A stretch of 64,000 bases of DNA from Paenibacillus sp. OVF10. GTDB taxonomy: Bacteria > Bacillota > Bacilli > Paenibacillales > Paenibacillaceae. Under the pieces are notes generated by a model. That model saw nothing but the letters and a program-made list of their open reading frames with translations, ran no database searches and was not told the origin of the DNA. Of the stretch, positions 18,460-27,368 are shown one piece after another; position 1 is the stretch's first letter, and each line of letters opens with the position of its first letter. The position numbers were made by a program, and so were the translations under genes. The DNA lies in contig CP094668.1 of assembly GCA_022836915.1 (NCBI GenBank), positions 2,418,001 through 2,482,000 on the forward strand. The letters are read 5' to 3'.

Positions 18460-18617
18460 AAGGAGCATGGTCTGTAAGTCTGGGGACAATATTGATCCAA
18501 GGCTTAAGGGCGGAGAGTGTAAGAAGAGGGTCACATATTCCCGGTGGGGAGGTGGCCTTCTTTCTTTGTTTGCGACTATAATTGGAAGAATAGTGAATTT
18601 TACATAGAGAGGAACAG

Positions 18618-19184
18618 ATGTGGATGAGCAGCTTAAATGCAGAGCAATTCCCGGCACTGAGTACGTCGATTCATTGGGGAATTATTGAGGCAGAGTTCAG
18701 ATTAAACGACGTCGTGGATGAAAAGCTGGTGAGTAATATTAGCATCATTCCATTTGTTGGGGATGAATGTGTCGTCTTTCAACTGGATAATGGAGACTGG
18801 GAGCTGCCTGGAGGGACGCTCGAAGCCGGTGAGCAGTATATGGCTGGACTGAAGCGTGAGCTAATGGAGGAACTTGGGGCAGAAATGCGGTCCTATCAGA
18901 TTTTTGGTCAATTCCACTGTACATCCAGTGCGTTGGAACCGTATCGGCCGCATATTCCGCATCCCCATTTTGTACGAATCATCGGATATGGAGATGTTGA
19001 ACTTGTCGGTGATCCACTGAATCCGGAAGATGGCGAGCAGGTGGTTGCGGTGGAAGTGGTAGAGATTGATAAGGCAATACGAAGATTCCAGGAACAGAAC
19101 AGGCATGACATTGCAGAAATGTACAAACTGGCTCATATGCTACGAGAAGAAGCTAAACAGTCAGGCAAGGACCAGGTATTATAA
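18618..19184 (+). CDS. Nudix hydrolase
   Basis: 188 residues. The Nudix box PGGTLEAGEQYMAGLK-RELMEELGA is complete with all metal-binding glutamates. A leader of about 45 residues precedes the domain (SNISIIPFVGDECVVFQ starts the fold), and a helical tail follows. The segment GQFHCTSSALEPYRPHIPHPHF after the box may line the substrate pocket. ATG 18618 or 18624 both lie within reach of AGAGGAA. Substrate unknown. The gap from hrtA (about 160 bases) holds only a weak bulged hairpin. Confidence 0.87.
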   Translation: MWMSSLNAEQFPALSTSIHWGIIEAEFRLNDVVDEKLVSNISIIPFVGDECVVFQLDNGDWELPGGTLEAGEQYMAGLKRELMEELGAEMRSYQIFGQFHCTSSALEPYRPHIPHPHFVRIIGYGDVELVGDPLNPEDGEQVVAVEVVEIDKAIRRFQEQNRHDIAEMYKLAHMLREEAKQSGKDQVL

Positions 19185-19206
19185 TTCCAGATAACTTACG
19201 GAGGTA

Positions 19207-19719
19207 ATGATGATTCGAGATAAAATTAACGAGCTGCTGGATGCGTTACCCGAAATGGAACTGAACCGAGCATATTGGGGGATTGAGCGTATCCATCAGG
19301 AATATATGTTCAAGAAGAAATTGCAGGATAAAGGGGTTGTCGTATCCGAACTGTATGAGGAATCCGAAGGGATTGTACAGCAATGGGACAGCGTATTTGC
19401 CCATAATATCGATGATGTGGTCAAAGAGTCTATCCATTATAGCCAGTACAAGTGGCATATGTTCAGTTATGAACAACAGAAATGTCTGACACATGATGAA
19501 GCACGAGATGCTTTCGATGCCGAGCCGAAAGATGAAGTATATGTGATGTATGAAAGTGGTGGTTGGGTGCTTTTATACGAAAACGCGAATCGGGTCATTG
19601 CAGCGGATTTTGATTCGGAGCAGGATATCTATATCTTCGACCGAGCGTTTACATGGACGTACGTGTATACGCACGAATCCATGTGTGGCCCTTATTTTTA
19701 TAAAATAGAACAAGCATGA
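19207..19719 (+). CDS. DUF4275-family protein
   Basis: 170 residues, cytosolic. The central KWHMFSYEQQKCLTHDEARD, then VYVMYESGGWVLLYENANRV and FDRAFTWTYVYTHESMCGPYF at the C-terminus, follow the pattern I associate with DUF4275, a Bacillales family of unknown function. GGAGG lies just before the double ATG. It follows the Nudix gene by 22 bases and may share its transcript. Confidence 0.75.
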   Translation: MMIRDKINELLDALPEMELNRAYWGIERIHQEYMFKKKLQDKGVVVSELYEESEGIVQQWDSVFAHNIDDVVKESIHYSQYKWHMFSYEQQKCLTHDEARDAFDAEPKDEVYVMYESGGWVLLYENANRVIAADFDSEQDIYIFDRAFTWTYVYTHESMCGPYFYKIEQA

Positions 19720-19776
19720 TTCTGAACAAAAAGGGTAACAACGAATTAAATAAACTTTGCCTTGGGAGTGATATCA

Positions 19777-20370
19777 ATGCAGGAACTTTTTAAGAAGATC
19801 ATCAAAACAGACGTCAAACCCGTATTTGCCAAACACGGCTATTCGAAGAAAAATCTGAATTTCTACAAAGCGGATGGAAACCTCGCATATAAGTTCAACA
19901 TTCAAAGAGCAAAGTATAACACCAGTAGACAAGTCCAGTTTTATGTTAATTGTGGTGTTCATTCCACCGAACTTGCGGAGTTGCATTCCGTTGGATTGAA
20001 TGGAGACATATTGGAGTTCACATCTCATTTTACCTGCCGAATCAGAGAAATAGCCCCTTCCGCTCCGGCCCACTATACCTTAACGCCTGATATCGATCCA
20101 GACGCTTTATCGAAAGAACTGGTGTCACATTTGGAAGAGGGTATGTCATTCTTACACTCGCTAACAGGGGCCAGAGATATAGTCCATTATTATATGGATA
20201 AGACAGCGCTACATTTAAGCGAAGTAACCTTCCGTTTCCTGCTAAAAGCCGGCGATACGGAAGAAGCCAAGCATTATTTACAGCAACTGCACGCCAAATA
20301 CGGAGCCGAAAAGCGCTGGACGATATTAGAAAAGAAATATGCAGCCGTTTTTGCCGAGTACGGAATGTAA
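19777..20370 (+). CDS. DUF4304-family protein
   Basis: 197 residues from ATG 19777, with GGGAG nine bases ahead. Typical DUF4304 opening: FKKIIKTDVKPVFAKHGYSKK, followed by LNFYKADGNLAYKFNIQRA and FYVNCGVHSTEL. The C-terminal half (LLKAGDTEEAKHYLQQLHAKYG) is helical. Members often occur near polymorphic toxin or immunity loci, but no toxin gene is seen here, so the function stays unknown. Confidence 0.78.
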   Translation: MQELFKKIIKTDVKPVFAKHGYSKKNLNFYKADGNLAYKFNIQRAKYNTSRQVQFYVNCGVHSTELAELHSVGLNGDILEFTSHFTCRIREIAPSAPAHYTLTPDIDPDALSKELVSHLEEGMSFLHSLTGARDIVHYYMDKTALHLSEVTFRFLLKAGDTEEAKHYLQQLHAKYGAEKRWTILEKKYAAVFAEYGM

Positions 20371-20412
20371 GCTTTGCTCCAGACAAATAGCCAAAATGAG
20401 AGGGGATAACAT

Positions 20413-21419
20413 ATGAACGATACTCAATATAATTTAAATTTTGAGAAACTGTGTAATGAATTACAGCTTGGTGAATTGATCAGTTCGCCCAAACCGATTT
20501 CAGGTGGACTTCTTCATCGAATGTACGCCATTGAAACGACGCAAGCTAATTATGCAGTTAAGGCATTGAATCCCCAGATCATGATACGACCTGCTGCTGT
20601 GCAAAATTATATTAATTCAGAAAAAATAGCAGACGTGGCAGCTGAACATATCCATGCTCAACCTGCAAAAAGGTTAAAGGGTGCTTCTATACATAACATT
20701 GATAATCAATTCTATCTAATATTTGATTGGATTGAGGGTCAATGTTTGAAACAAGATGAAGTTACTATCAATAACAGTTCTCTGATGGGAACGATCCTTG
20801 CAGATATCCATAAAACGGATTTTAGACAACTAGAATTGGATAGTCCACAGGCGACTAATTCTAAAAAATAGATTGGATGTTTTATCTGAACAAAGGAAAA
20901 AATGAGAATTCGGAATGGATTGAGATTTTGGATTCTAATATCAATAAGCTGTATGAGTGGAGCATGAAGGCTAAGAATTCATCTTCAATGCTAGCATTCA
21001 ATAAAGTGATTAGTCACAGAGATCTGGAGCCTAAGAATGTGATGTGGAGACAGGGCATACCTATTATTATAGATTGGGAATCGGCAGGTTATATTAATCC
21101 GATGCATGATCTGGTAGAAACAGCTGTGTATTGGTCAGTAGATAGCGCTGGAAGTATAAACAAGGAGAGGTTCTTGGCTTTCATAGCTGGATATGAGAAG
21201 AGAGTGGGTAGTCTAACAGCGAATTGGGAAGTGGTTCTGGATAATGGTTTTGCTGGAAAGTTGGACTGGCTCGAGTATAGTCTTAAACGGTCACTGTGGA
21301 TTGAATGTACGGACGTAGAGGAACAGTTAGTAGGAACATCACAAGTCATTTGGACTTTAGAGGCTTTAAAACAATACGAAAATATGATTTCAGATATTAA
21401 GATCTGGTTGAATACTTAA
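20413..21419 (+). CDS. APH-fold phosphotransferase, frame broken by one base
   Basis: About 335 residues when joined. The N-lobe holds ISGGLLHRMYAIETTQANYAVK with the ATP lysine; the C-lobe has the catalytic loop VISHRDLEPKNVMW and the metal site IIIDWESAGYINP. The break is in a six-A run at 20863-20868 that needs seven to join ATNSKK to IDWMFYLNKG. The protein resembles phosphotransferases annotated as aminoglycoside or homoserine kinase-like, but the acceptor is unknown. Confidence 0.82.
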
Positions 21420-21437
21420 ATTAGGGGAGACACCCAA

Positions 21438-21731
21438 ATGACAAACGATAAAGGAACACTCAGAACATGCGAACAAGGACATTCGTATTATAAAAAAAGT
21501 GACTGCCCAACCTGTCCAACGTGCGAAGCTGAACGTAAACCGACAGAGGGATTTCTAGCCTTGTTGTCAGCTCCCGCCAGACGTGCCTTGGAGAATGAAG
21601 GGATTACAACACTAATGCAACTTACGGAGTACACGGAGAAAGAAATCCTGATGCTGCATGGAATCGGGCCATCTGCCATGCCTAAACTGCGGAACGCATT
21701 GGAAGAAGAGGGATTGTCTTTTAAGAAATAA
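21438..21731 (+). CDS. Small protein with zinc ribbon and RNA polymerase alpha-CTD-like fold
   Basis: 97 residues. The N-terminus carries C-x4-H and CPTCPTC clusters (TCEQGHSYYKKSDCPTCPTC), a likely zinc ribbon. Residues 38-97 (LSAPARRALENEGITTLMQL ... LMLHGIGPSAMPKLRNALEEEG) copy the helix-hairpin-helix layout of the alpha-subunit C-terminal domain of RNA polymerase. Such stand-alone proteins recur in Paenibacillus; DNA or RNA polymerase contact is plausible but unproven. It follows the phosphotransferase by 18 bases. Confidence 0.78.
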   Translation: MTNDKGTLRTCEQGHSYYKKSDCPTCPTCEAERKPTEGFLALLSAPARRALENEGITTLMQLTEYTEKEILMLHGIGPSAMPKLRNALEEEGLSFKK

Positions 21732-21750
21732 CCCTCTTCAATCCTGTCAT

Positions 21751-22695
21751 TTAATCCAAACCAGAAGCGGATGTAATCTCCTCCATCGTTACCCGATACA
21801 ACAAGTTACCTTCACTAAGTAGCAGACGATGTTGGCGAAAATCTTGCCGTGCCTGCTTGAAGGGCTGATCATCTTCATTTAGCAAATCAATCTTCTGCCC
21901 CTTGCTCAATCTACCGGGTTTCTCCATTTTTTTTAGCACAAACGTCCCATGTTTACCGTACCCCGCATCAAACAAGAAATGATAACCATCCGTACTGAAG
22001 CCCGAGGAACCGGAGATGTTTGGATTCATGAATGTAACGTCGGGTTCACTGGTTCCCCCTGAGATACAACCGAGTTCAAAATCGGTATAGAAGTAGAACC
22101 AGACCTGCTTCTCATTCACCACATTGAGTGCGTAACAATCTGCAATGTCAGCTGCGCGGTTTTCGTACACTTTATTACCGTGCTCATCCCAGGCCAACAG
22201 ACCGTTTGATCCAATTGGATCGCTCCATCCGTAGTTACCAAATACCCCTTCATCGAAGTAACTGGTCCAGATCGTTCCCTTCTCTGTGACCTGTACACTT
22301 TGGATACCGTCTCCCAACAGAAACTCGCGAAATGTATTTCCGTCCAGATCACACACTTTGGCATTCAGATCAAACTTTTCATTTCCGTAATTCGCACATC
22401 GTGCTCCGACGAGCAGCAGATGATCATGTAATGGTTGTACGTAATGATAATTAAACGTCTGCCCCCAGATGACAACTTCCTCGATAGTTTGATCTGTCAC
22501 AATAAGCACTTTGTACGTATAGCTTTGCTTCAATTTACTTTGGACGAACATACCTCGCTCTCTTTCCGGGATCTGATTCATCAACAACACATAGACAAGG
22601 CCATCACCGCCCCACTGGGTGGAAACGATATCGAAGCCCTCGACATAATTTGAAATATCGGCAAAAGGCAGAAGTTTTACTTTAGGATTGGGCAT
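21751..22695 (-). CDS. Conserved protein, probably beta-propeller-like, function unknown
   Basis: 314 residues without signal peptide. It consists of repeated beta-strand-like units such as VSTQWGGDGLVYVLLMNQI, GTIWTSYFDEGVFGNYGWSD, LLAWDEHGNKVYENR and FSTDGYHFLFDAGYGKHG, which suggests a propeller. The start is set at ATG 22695, eight bases after AGGAGG; the open frame upstream has no coding character. I recognise no family name. It converges on the alpha-CTD-like gene with only 19 bases between stop codons and no clear terminator. Confidence 0.72.
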   Translation of the reverse strand: MPNPKVKLLPFADISNYVEGFDIVSTQWGGDGLVYVLLMNQIPERERGMFVQSKLKQSYTYKVLIVTDQTIEEVVIWGQTFNYHYVQPLHDHLLLVGARCANYGNEKFDLNAKVCDLDGNTFREFLLGDGIQSVQVTEKGTIWTSYFDEGVFGNYGWSDPIGSNGLLAWDEHGNKVYENRAADIADCYALNVVNEKQVWFYFYTDFELGCISGGTSEPDVTFMNPNISGSSGFSTDGYHFLFDAGYGKHGTFVLKKMEKPGRLSKGQKIDLLNEDDQPFKQARQDFRQHRLLLSEGNLLYRVTMEEITSASGLD

Positions 22696-23049
22696 ATCCA
22701 TATCCTCCTTTGTAGTCCAATGCAGAGTCACCACCTGTATCTGTATAGGATTATGACGTACGTGTACTTTGCTGAACATGGCGGAAGTATAGCGAAGGCC
22801 TTGTTTGCTTTCACAGTGTATGAGTACGATGTTTTGAAATGGATGTTGCGTCCTTGACACGCGTAGTACAATAAGGAAGTTGTGTAAAATTCTATATAGG
22901 AGGAGGGCGGAGAGGTCGCTATAAGAAGAGTGTGAAAATACATACAGCGCACGTGAAGTAACGGAGTGAAGCACCCGTAGATTCAATTGGCAATATTACG
23001 AGGAAGACTCATCTCAGAAAAACAAAACTACATAAGGAAGTGTTACAAG
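22696..23049. other. Intergenic region, divergent promoters expected, nothing clear
   Basis: About 350 bases between the divergent genes at 22695 and 23050. A TTGACA at 22854-22859 and a TACAAT at 22867-22872 are too close together to form one promoter. AGGAGGAGGG at 22899-22908 looks like a ribosome binding site, but no start codon follows in range. I see no gene or RNA here. Confidence 0.4.
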
Positions 23050-23554
23050 GTGGAACCACATATTCATGAGCAAAAACAGACTACCGTCCACTAGGTGTAT
23101 CGGGATTGGGTGGTTGGCTGATTCTCATCCAGATTGGATTATTTCTTACCATTATCCTGCTCGCAGTACAGTTGATGCAAAACACGCTACCAGCTTTAAC
23201 ACCCGAAATGTGGGACTTATTTGTTCCCAAGGACTCCGAATACTATCACGTTCTGTGGGGGCCATTAATTATTTTTGAAGCTATATATAATGTGGTCTTT
23301 TTATTGTTCACGATATATATAGTTGTGACTTTTTATAGAAAAAAGCAATCTTGCCCCGGTTAATGATCATCTATTACAGTGTGAGTTTAGTGCTCTATAT
23401 GGTTGATTATATACTCGTGCTACAGATTCCTATGATGCGAGAATTGGAAGATGGAAGTGGAATACAGGAGATTGTGAAATCTGTTATTAGTTGTGCCATC
23501 TGGATTCCTTATTTTATCAAATCCGAGCGAGTTCATAACACATTTGTAAGATAA
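23050..23554 (+). CDS. DUF2569-family membrane protein, frame broken twice
   Basis: About 168 residues with four helices. After a short N-terminus (GTG 23050, AAGGAAG upstream), the family motif LGVSGLGGWLILIQIGLFLT begins, but only after a base missing between 23081 and 23092. A second loss in the six-A run at 23339-23344 separates TFYRKK from AILPRLMIIYYSVSLVLYM. The end, IPYFIKSERVHNTFVR, is the signature DUF2569 tail. Function unknown. Confidence 0.75.
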
Positions 23555-23570
23555 ATGGTAAGCAGGAAAT

Positions 23571-23605
23571 ACCCGATCTTGGATAGAAGCTATCTGAGGT
23601 CGGGT
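23571..23605 (+). terminator. Terminator of the DUF2569 gene
   Basis: A 16-bp stem with a few G-U pairs (ACCCGATCTTGGATAG with CTATCTGAGGTCGGGT) closes on AAG and is followed by TTATTTTATAT. Confidence 0.82.
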
Positions 23606-23672
23606 TTATTTTATATATACCGGGCTAGTCATACAGTGTAAAGGATATTGTTCATGAAAAGGAGGAGAGATC

Positions 23673-24287
23673 TTGAAAATTTATCTGGTAAGGCATGGGA
23701 TGGATGAGGAAGGGTATCGAGGCGGATGGAGCGATCGTGGACTTACGGAACAGGGAATCAATCAATCCAGAAGACTGGGAGAGTATTTACATCATCATGC
23801 TGAGGAGTACAACATACATACGATCATTAGCAGTGATCTTCCTCGTGCAGTGCAGACAACACGGGAAATTGAGAAGAAATTACATATGCAGGCTAGCTTA
23901 ATGAAAGATTGGCGGGAGATGAATAACGGAGATATGGCAGGCATGCTCCATAAGGATGCAGAAGAACATTACCCGGGAGTTTATTTCAACACCCTTGAGA
24001 TGGATTCACCTTTTCCGGGAGGAGAAAGTCCAAGAGATTTTTATAACCGGATAAGCACATCTTTCGAGAGACTTTTCGAAGGTATAGAGGAACAAACAGT
24101 CAAGTCCAATGTTCTGTTAATTACTCACGGTGGAGTGATTAACATCCTGTATTATCTGCTTGGAAATAGGGAGTGGAGTAATAAATCCAGCTTTTATCCC
24201 ATGGACAACACCAGTGTACATACCGTTGAAAAGGGAAGGCATGGTTGGAAACTTAGCAACGCAAATGTGTTAATTCATCTTGATTAG
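23673..24287 (+). CDS. Histidine phosphatase (phosphoglycerate mutase-like)
   Basis: 204 residues, TTG start with GGAGGAG ahead. The phospho-histidine motif is IYLVRHGMDEEG; the second catalytic histidine is in LLITHGGVINILYYLL, and the SSDLPRAVQTTREI segment carries the phosphate-binding arginine. Such enzymes remove phosphate from small metabolites such as nucleotides, sugar phosphates or alpha-ribazole phosphate; which one is not evident. Repeat copy A starts eight bases after its stop. Confidence 0.85.
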   Translation: MKIYLVRHGMDEEGYRGGWSDRGLTEQGINQSRRLGEYLHHHAEEYNIHTIISSDLPRAVQTTREIEKKLHMQASLMKDWREMNNGDMAGMLHKDAEEHYPGVYFNTLEMDSPFPGGESPRDFYNRISTSFERLFEGIEEQTVKSNVLLITHGGVINILYYLLGNREWSNKSSFYPMDNTSVHTVEKGRHGWKLSNANVLIHLD

Positions 24288-24294
24288 TTGTTTA

Positions 24295-24485
24295 CTATAT
24301 AAATTGAACTGAACATTTACACAAAACGGAGAGGACAGAAAGGACCTGAAGAAGCGGAGCGTTCGCCTTTATCCCCGGATTTCCCTTTATAAAAGGAATC
24401 AAAAAATCTGGGGATAACAGCGATCGGAAGGTTGTTCTGTCATCGGAGTGTGCAGTGTAAATATTCTTTAGTTCAATTTATATAG
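24295..24485 (+). repeat. Dispersed structured element with terminal inverted repeats, copy A
   Basis: A 191-base non-coding element. The ends CTATATAAATTGAACT and AGTTCAATTTATATAG are perfect inverted repeats, followed inwards by AACATTTACAC/GTGTAAATATT. The centre holds TTATCCCCGGATTT paired with AAATCTGGGGATAA. Copies B (33928-34157, inverted) and C (57412-57603) share the interior, including GATAACAGCGATCGGAAGG. No reading frame is present. The form is that of a MITE or a folded RNA. Confidence 0.85.
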
Positions 24486-24545
24486 ATGCTAGATCATGAG
24501 CGGATAAGTCACCTTGATTAGAAAATAGAAGACGGAGGCGATGAC

Positions 24546-25202
24546 ATGAGTGATCAATCCATTTCACTGTTACAACATTTGAAGTCTTTATCCGGACCAT
24601 TTCCAACATGGGATATGGGGCAGTTGCCGGAGCGGCCAGGTAAGCTATTTTTGGATTGGTTGAGAGTGGCGGTTGAGAACGAAGTGAAAGAACCTCATGC
24701 CATGACGATCTCGACCGTGGATCAAGATGGTTATCCTGATGCGCGGGTGTTGATTTTGAAAAACGTAATTGACGAAACGTTTTATTTTGCCTCCAGTTCG
24801 GAGAGCCGAAAAGGTCAGCAGTTGAAGGAGAACCCTCATGTGGCTCTCACCTTCTACTGGCCTTCCCTTGGAAGACAGATTCGGATAAGGGGAATTGCCG
24901 AAGATTGTGGAGATGAAGCGGGCGCTGATGATTTCCGCAAACGTTCAGCTGGAGCGAGAGCAGTTGCCATGACAGGACATCAGAGTGAGGTTTTGGATAG
25001 CGAGGAAGTACTGGATCGTTCCATCGAAGCTCAGAAGGAAAAGATAAGACGTGACCCCAGTGTTGTTACACCTCATTGGCGTTTATATGCCGTGAATGCA
25101 CAAGAGGTAGAATTTTGGCAGGGAGATTCGGAGCGCAAGCATGTACGAGTCCAATATGTAAAGCAAGATGGGCAGTGGAAGACACTCAGATTGTGGCCTT
25201 AA
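24546..25202 (+). CDS. pdxH: Pyridoxamine 5'-phosphate oxidase
   Basis: 218 residues, cytosolic FMN enzyme that oxidises pyridoxamine or pyridoxine phosphate to pyridoxal phosphate. Motifs: HAMTISTVDQDGYPDARVLI, FYFASSSESRKGQQLKENP (FMN binding), ALTFYWPSLGRQIRIRG, and the C-terminal VEFWQGDSERKHVRVQY followed by LRLWP, close to the family's E-F-W-Q-G...R...R-L-x-P ending. GGAGG precedes ATG 24546. It stands alone; Paenibacillus makes PLP mainly through PdxST, so this is probably a salvage enzyme. Confidence 0.88.
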   Translation: MSDQSISLLQHLKSLSGPFPTWDMGQLPERPGKLFLDWLRVAVENEVKEPHAMTISTVDQDGYPDARVLILKNVIDETFYFASSSESRKGQQLKENPHVALTFYWPSLGRQIRIRGIAEDCGDEAGADDFRKRSAGARAVAMTGHQSEVLDSEEVLDRSIEAQKEKIRRDPSVVTPHWRLYAVNAQEVEFWQGDSERKHVRVQYVKQDGQWKTLRLWP

Positions 25203-25283
25203 TTTTAGAAAAGATGAGTTAGGCAATAGTGACCGAACTGCTGTGTGTTTCTTTTTCCTAACAATCTGAGGGAGGATAAATCT

Positions 25284-25859
25284 ATGAAAACGATTGAAAG
25301 TTTCTTCGAACCATTTCCGGTGTTGGAAACCGAACGGACGTTACTCCGGCCTCTTACCTATGATGATCTGGATGATATGTATAGTTATTGCGTTGTACCT
25401 GCTGTATCGGAGTTCACCACTTGGGACGCGCATCAGAGCATAGAAGATACAAAAGCTTTTTTAAATTTTGTCATGAGTCGCTATGAGACGGATCTAATAG
25501 GCCCATGGGGGATTGAAGATAAACACACCAAGAGGCTGATCGGTAGTTGTAACTATCTAGGGTGTGATAGCGATAACAGGAGAGTTGAGCTGGGATATGT
25601 GTTATCTGATCAATTTTGGAATCAAGGCTACATGACTGAAGTAGTGAAACGAATCATCCAATTTGGATTTGATGAAGTGGGGCTCGAGCGAATTCAGGCC
25701 AGATGTTTGGTGAAAAACACAGGTTCCGCCAAGGTTATGGAGAAGTCAGGCATGCAATTTGAGGGTATTTTACGGAAGTACATGCGGGTGAAAAATGAAC
25801 TTCAGGATTTGAAGATGTATGCTATCGTAAAAGATGATTTCTATACTCGTGTTAAATAA
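25284..25859 (+). CDS. GNAT acetyltransferase, RimJ/RimL type
   Basis: 191 residues from ATG 25284 (GAGGGAGG upstream). TERTLLRPLTYDDLDDMYSY is the typical start, GYVLSDQFWNQGYMTEVVKR holds the acetyl-CoA loop and CLVKNTGSAKVMEKSGMQFEG the end of the fold. This subgroup acetylates the N-terminal amines of ribosomal proteins or small molecules. Acceptor unknown. Confidence 0.87.
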   Translation: MKTIESFFEPFPVLETERTLLRPLTYDDLDDMYSYCVVPAVSEFTTWDAHQSIEDTKAFLNFVMSRYETDLIGPWGIEDKHTKRLIGSCNYLGCDSDNRRVELGYVLSDQFWNQGYMTEVVKRIIQFGFDEVGLERIQARCLVKNTGSAKVMEKSGMQFEGILRKYMRVKNELQDLKMYAIVKDDFYTRVK

Positions 25860-26190
25860 AGAACGTGTTATTGAAAGTCGTATGTCATTTATCATGCTGG
25901 AGAGCCATGGATTTTCCTATAATCCTGAATTTATCAGTGGTACACAATAAAAGCAGAAGTAAGAAAGAGTTTGAATTGCTGCATCAAAAGGTCAAGGTAT
26001 CGTATTTTATATTGGTAATCCAATAAACATATACCAAGCTTTGGCCCATTCCCGATTATTGAGGAAATGTTTTTTTTTGTTTTTCAGCAAGCAACGTACA
26101 TAATGTCATATCGTGAACTTGGTGCCTTCCGCTATAATCTTCAAGTTATCCAAACATGAATTGAATGAAGGAACCAGGAGGTACAACGAA
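25860..26190. other. Intergenic region without recognised gene
   Basis: About 330 bases. Two short frames exist (one coding for MSFIMLESHGFSYNPEFISG near 25880 and one of 39 codons starting near 25908), but neither has a ribosome binding site or known family. No peptide precursor with a cysteine or glycine-rich core is seen ahead of the radical SAM gene. Confidence 0.4.
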
Positions 26191-27145
26191 TTGATATCCA
26201 AAAACAAATATAAATCACTCGAACTGGAGACCCCGGCTTATATGAGCTAGAAGGGCTTGAAGTGGGAGTGACATCGAACTGCAATTATAAATGTGACTAC
26301 TGCTGCGCCTACAATCGGGATGATGGAGCGTGCATCGATAGTCAGGAAGTCATCCGAATTATTAGTGAGCTTCCTCGTCTCAAGAGAGTGCGATTGTCAG
26401 GGGAGAAGTTACTCTGAAATACCAGGATTGCCTGGAGATTGTGACGTACTGTGCGGCACATGGCATTGATACACAATTGAATAGTAATGCCAGTCTGCTG
26501 AACGAAGAACGGATTCTTGTGTTGCGAGATGCAGGCTTGTCCAACATTCATATCTCGTTCAATTATACGGATGCGGAGTCGTATGCTGCGTACTACCGCG
26601 TACATCCTCGCATGTATGAGAGACTGGAGCAGAATATCCGTTTGTGTACGGAAGCCGGACTGGAGACGGTGTTGGAAACGTTGCTGTTTAAAGGTAATCA
26701 AGCGAACATGCAGGCCATTAGCGATAAGGTGTATGATCTGGGTGTGCGCATCCATGAGATCCAGAACAGCATTAAGATGCCGCATACCGACTGGAGTCAG
26801 GTTGTCTCCAAAGAGTCCCTTGTTCGATCTGTGACGGAATTAATTAAACATAAAAAGCCAGATACAACGCTCTATTTCACCTGTATGGATCGGTTCGCTG
26901 AACAGTTGAATTTGCGTGAACAACCTGGTATGTATTTCTCTAATTGTGTGGATGGCACGAAACAGCTGCACTTGCACGGCAACGGGGATATTCTCATCTG
27001 TGAGCTATGCCATCCTGTCGTGATTGGCAACATCTATAATGGAACGTCGTTGAAGGATATCTACGCTCAGCAGCCCCCGGCGTTAACGGAATTCCTGGAG
27101 AAGCGGCCTTGTCCCGCGTACGATGCTCTTTTTGCAGACGCATAA
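26191..27145 (+). CDS. Radical SAM protein with SPASM-like C-terminus, frame broken twice
   Basis: About 319 residues when joined. The iron-sulfur motif is TSNCNYKCDYCCAY (C-x3-C-x2-C), followed by the SAM-binding LSGGEVTL. The C-terminal part has cysteines in YFSNCVDG, GDILICELCHP and KRPCPAYDAL, as in SPASM domains that hold a second cluster. Missing bases: a C in 26231-26234 (start peptide to TPGLYELEG) and a G in 26400-26403 (inside LSGGE). TTG 26191 follows AGGAGG by nine bases. SPASM enzymes often modify peptides or enzymes; no substrate is visible nearby. Confidence 0.82.
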
Positions 27146-27368
27146 CAGGAAGAGTTGTTAAGAAGAGCTGTAAGCTGAACAAAACATGTTACACGATAAC
27201 AGCGACATTTATTTAGGGTTATATAGATTGAAAATCAAGGTGATCTGATTTCCTTACTAGGAAAACGGATGGCCTTTTTTGATATGGTTTCAGATTCATT
27301 TAAGCTACCCGGCCTAATATGGCCTTAAGAACTTAGATGAAGAGGTGAGCTTTACATGATGAAGATCT

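Noticed and set aside
18510-18575. Hairpin after hrtA as terminator
   Set aside because: The pairing needs several bulges and a wobble and the T run is interrupted, so support is too weak for a feature.
22854-22872. TTGACA and TACAAT before the DUF2569 gene as a promoter
   Set aside because: They are separated by only seven bases, which cannot form one sigma-A promoter.
25860-26190. Short frames before the radical SAM gene as a possible peptide precursor
   Set aside because: No ribosome binding site, no leader-core layout and no cysteine-, glycine- or threonine-rich core.
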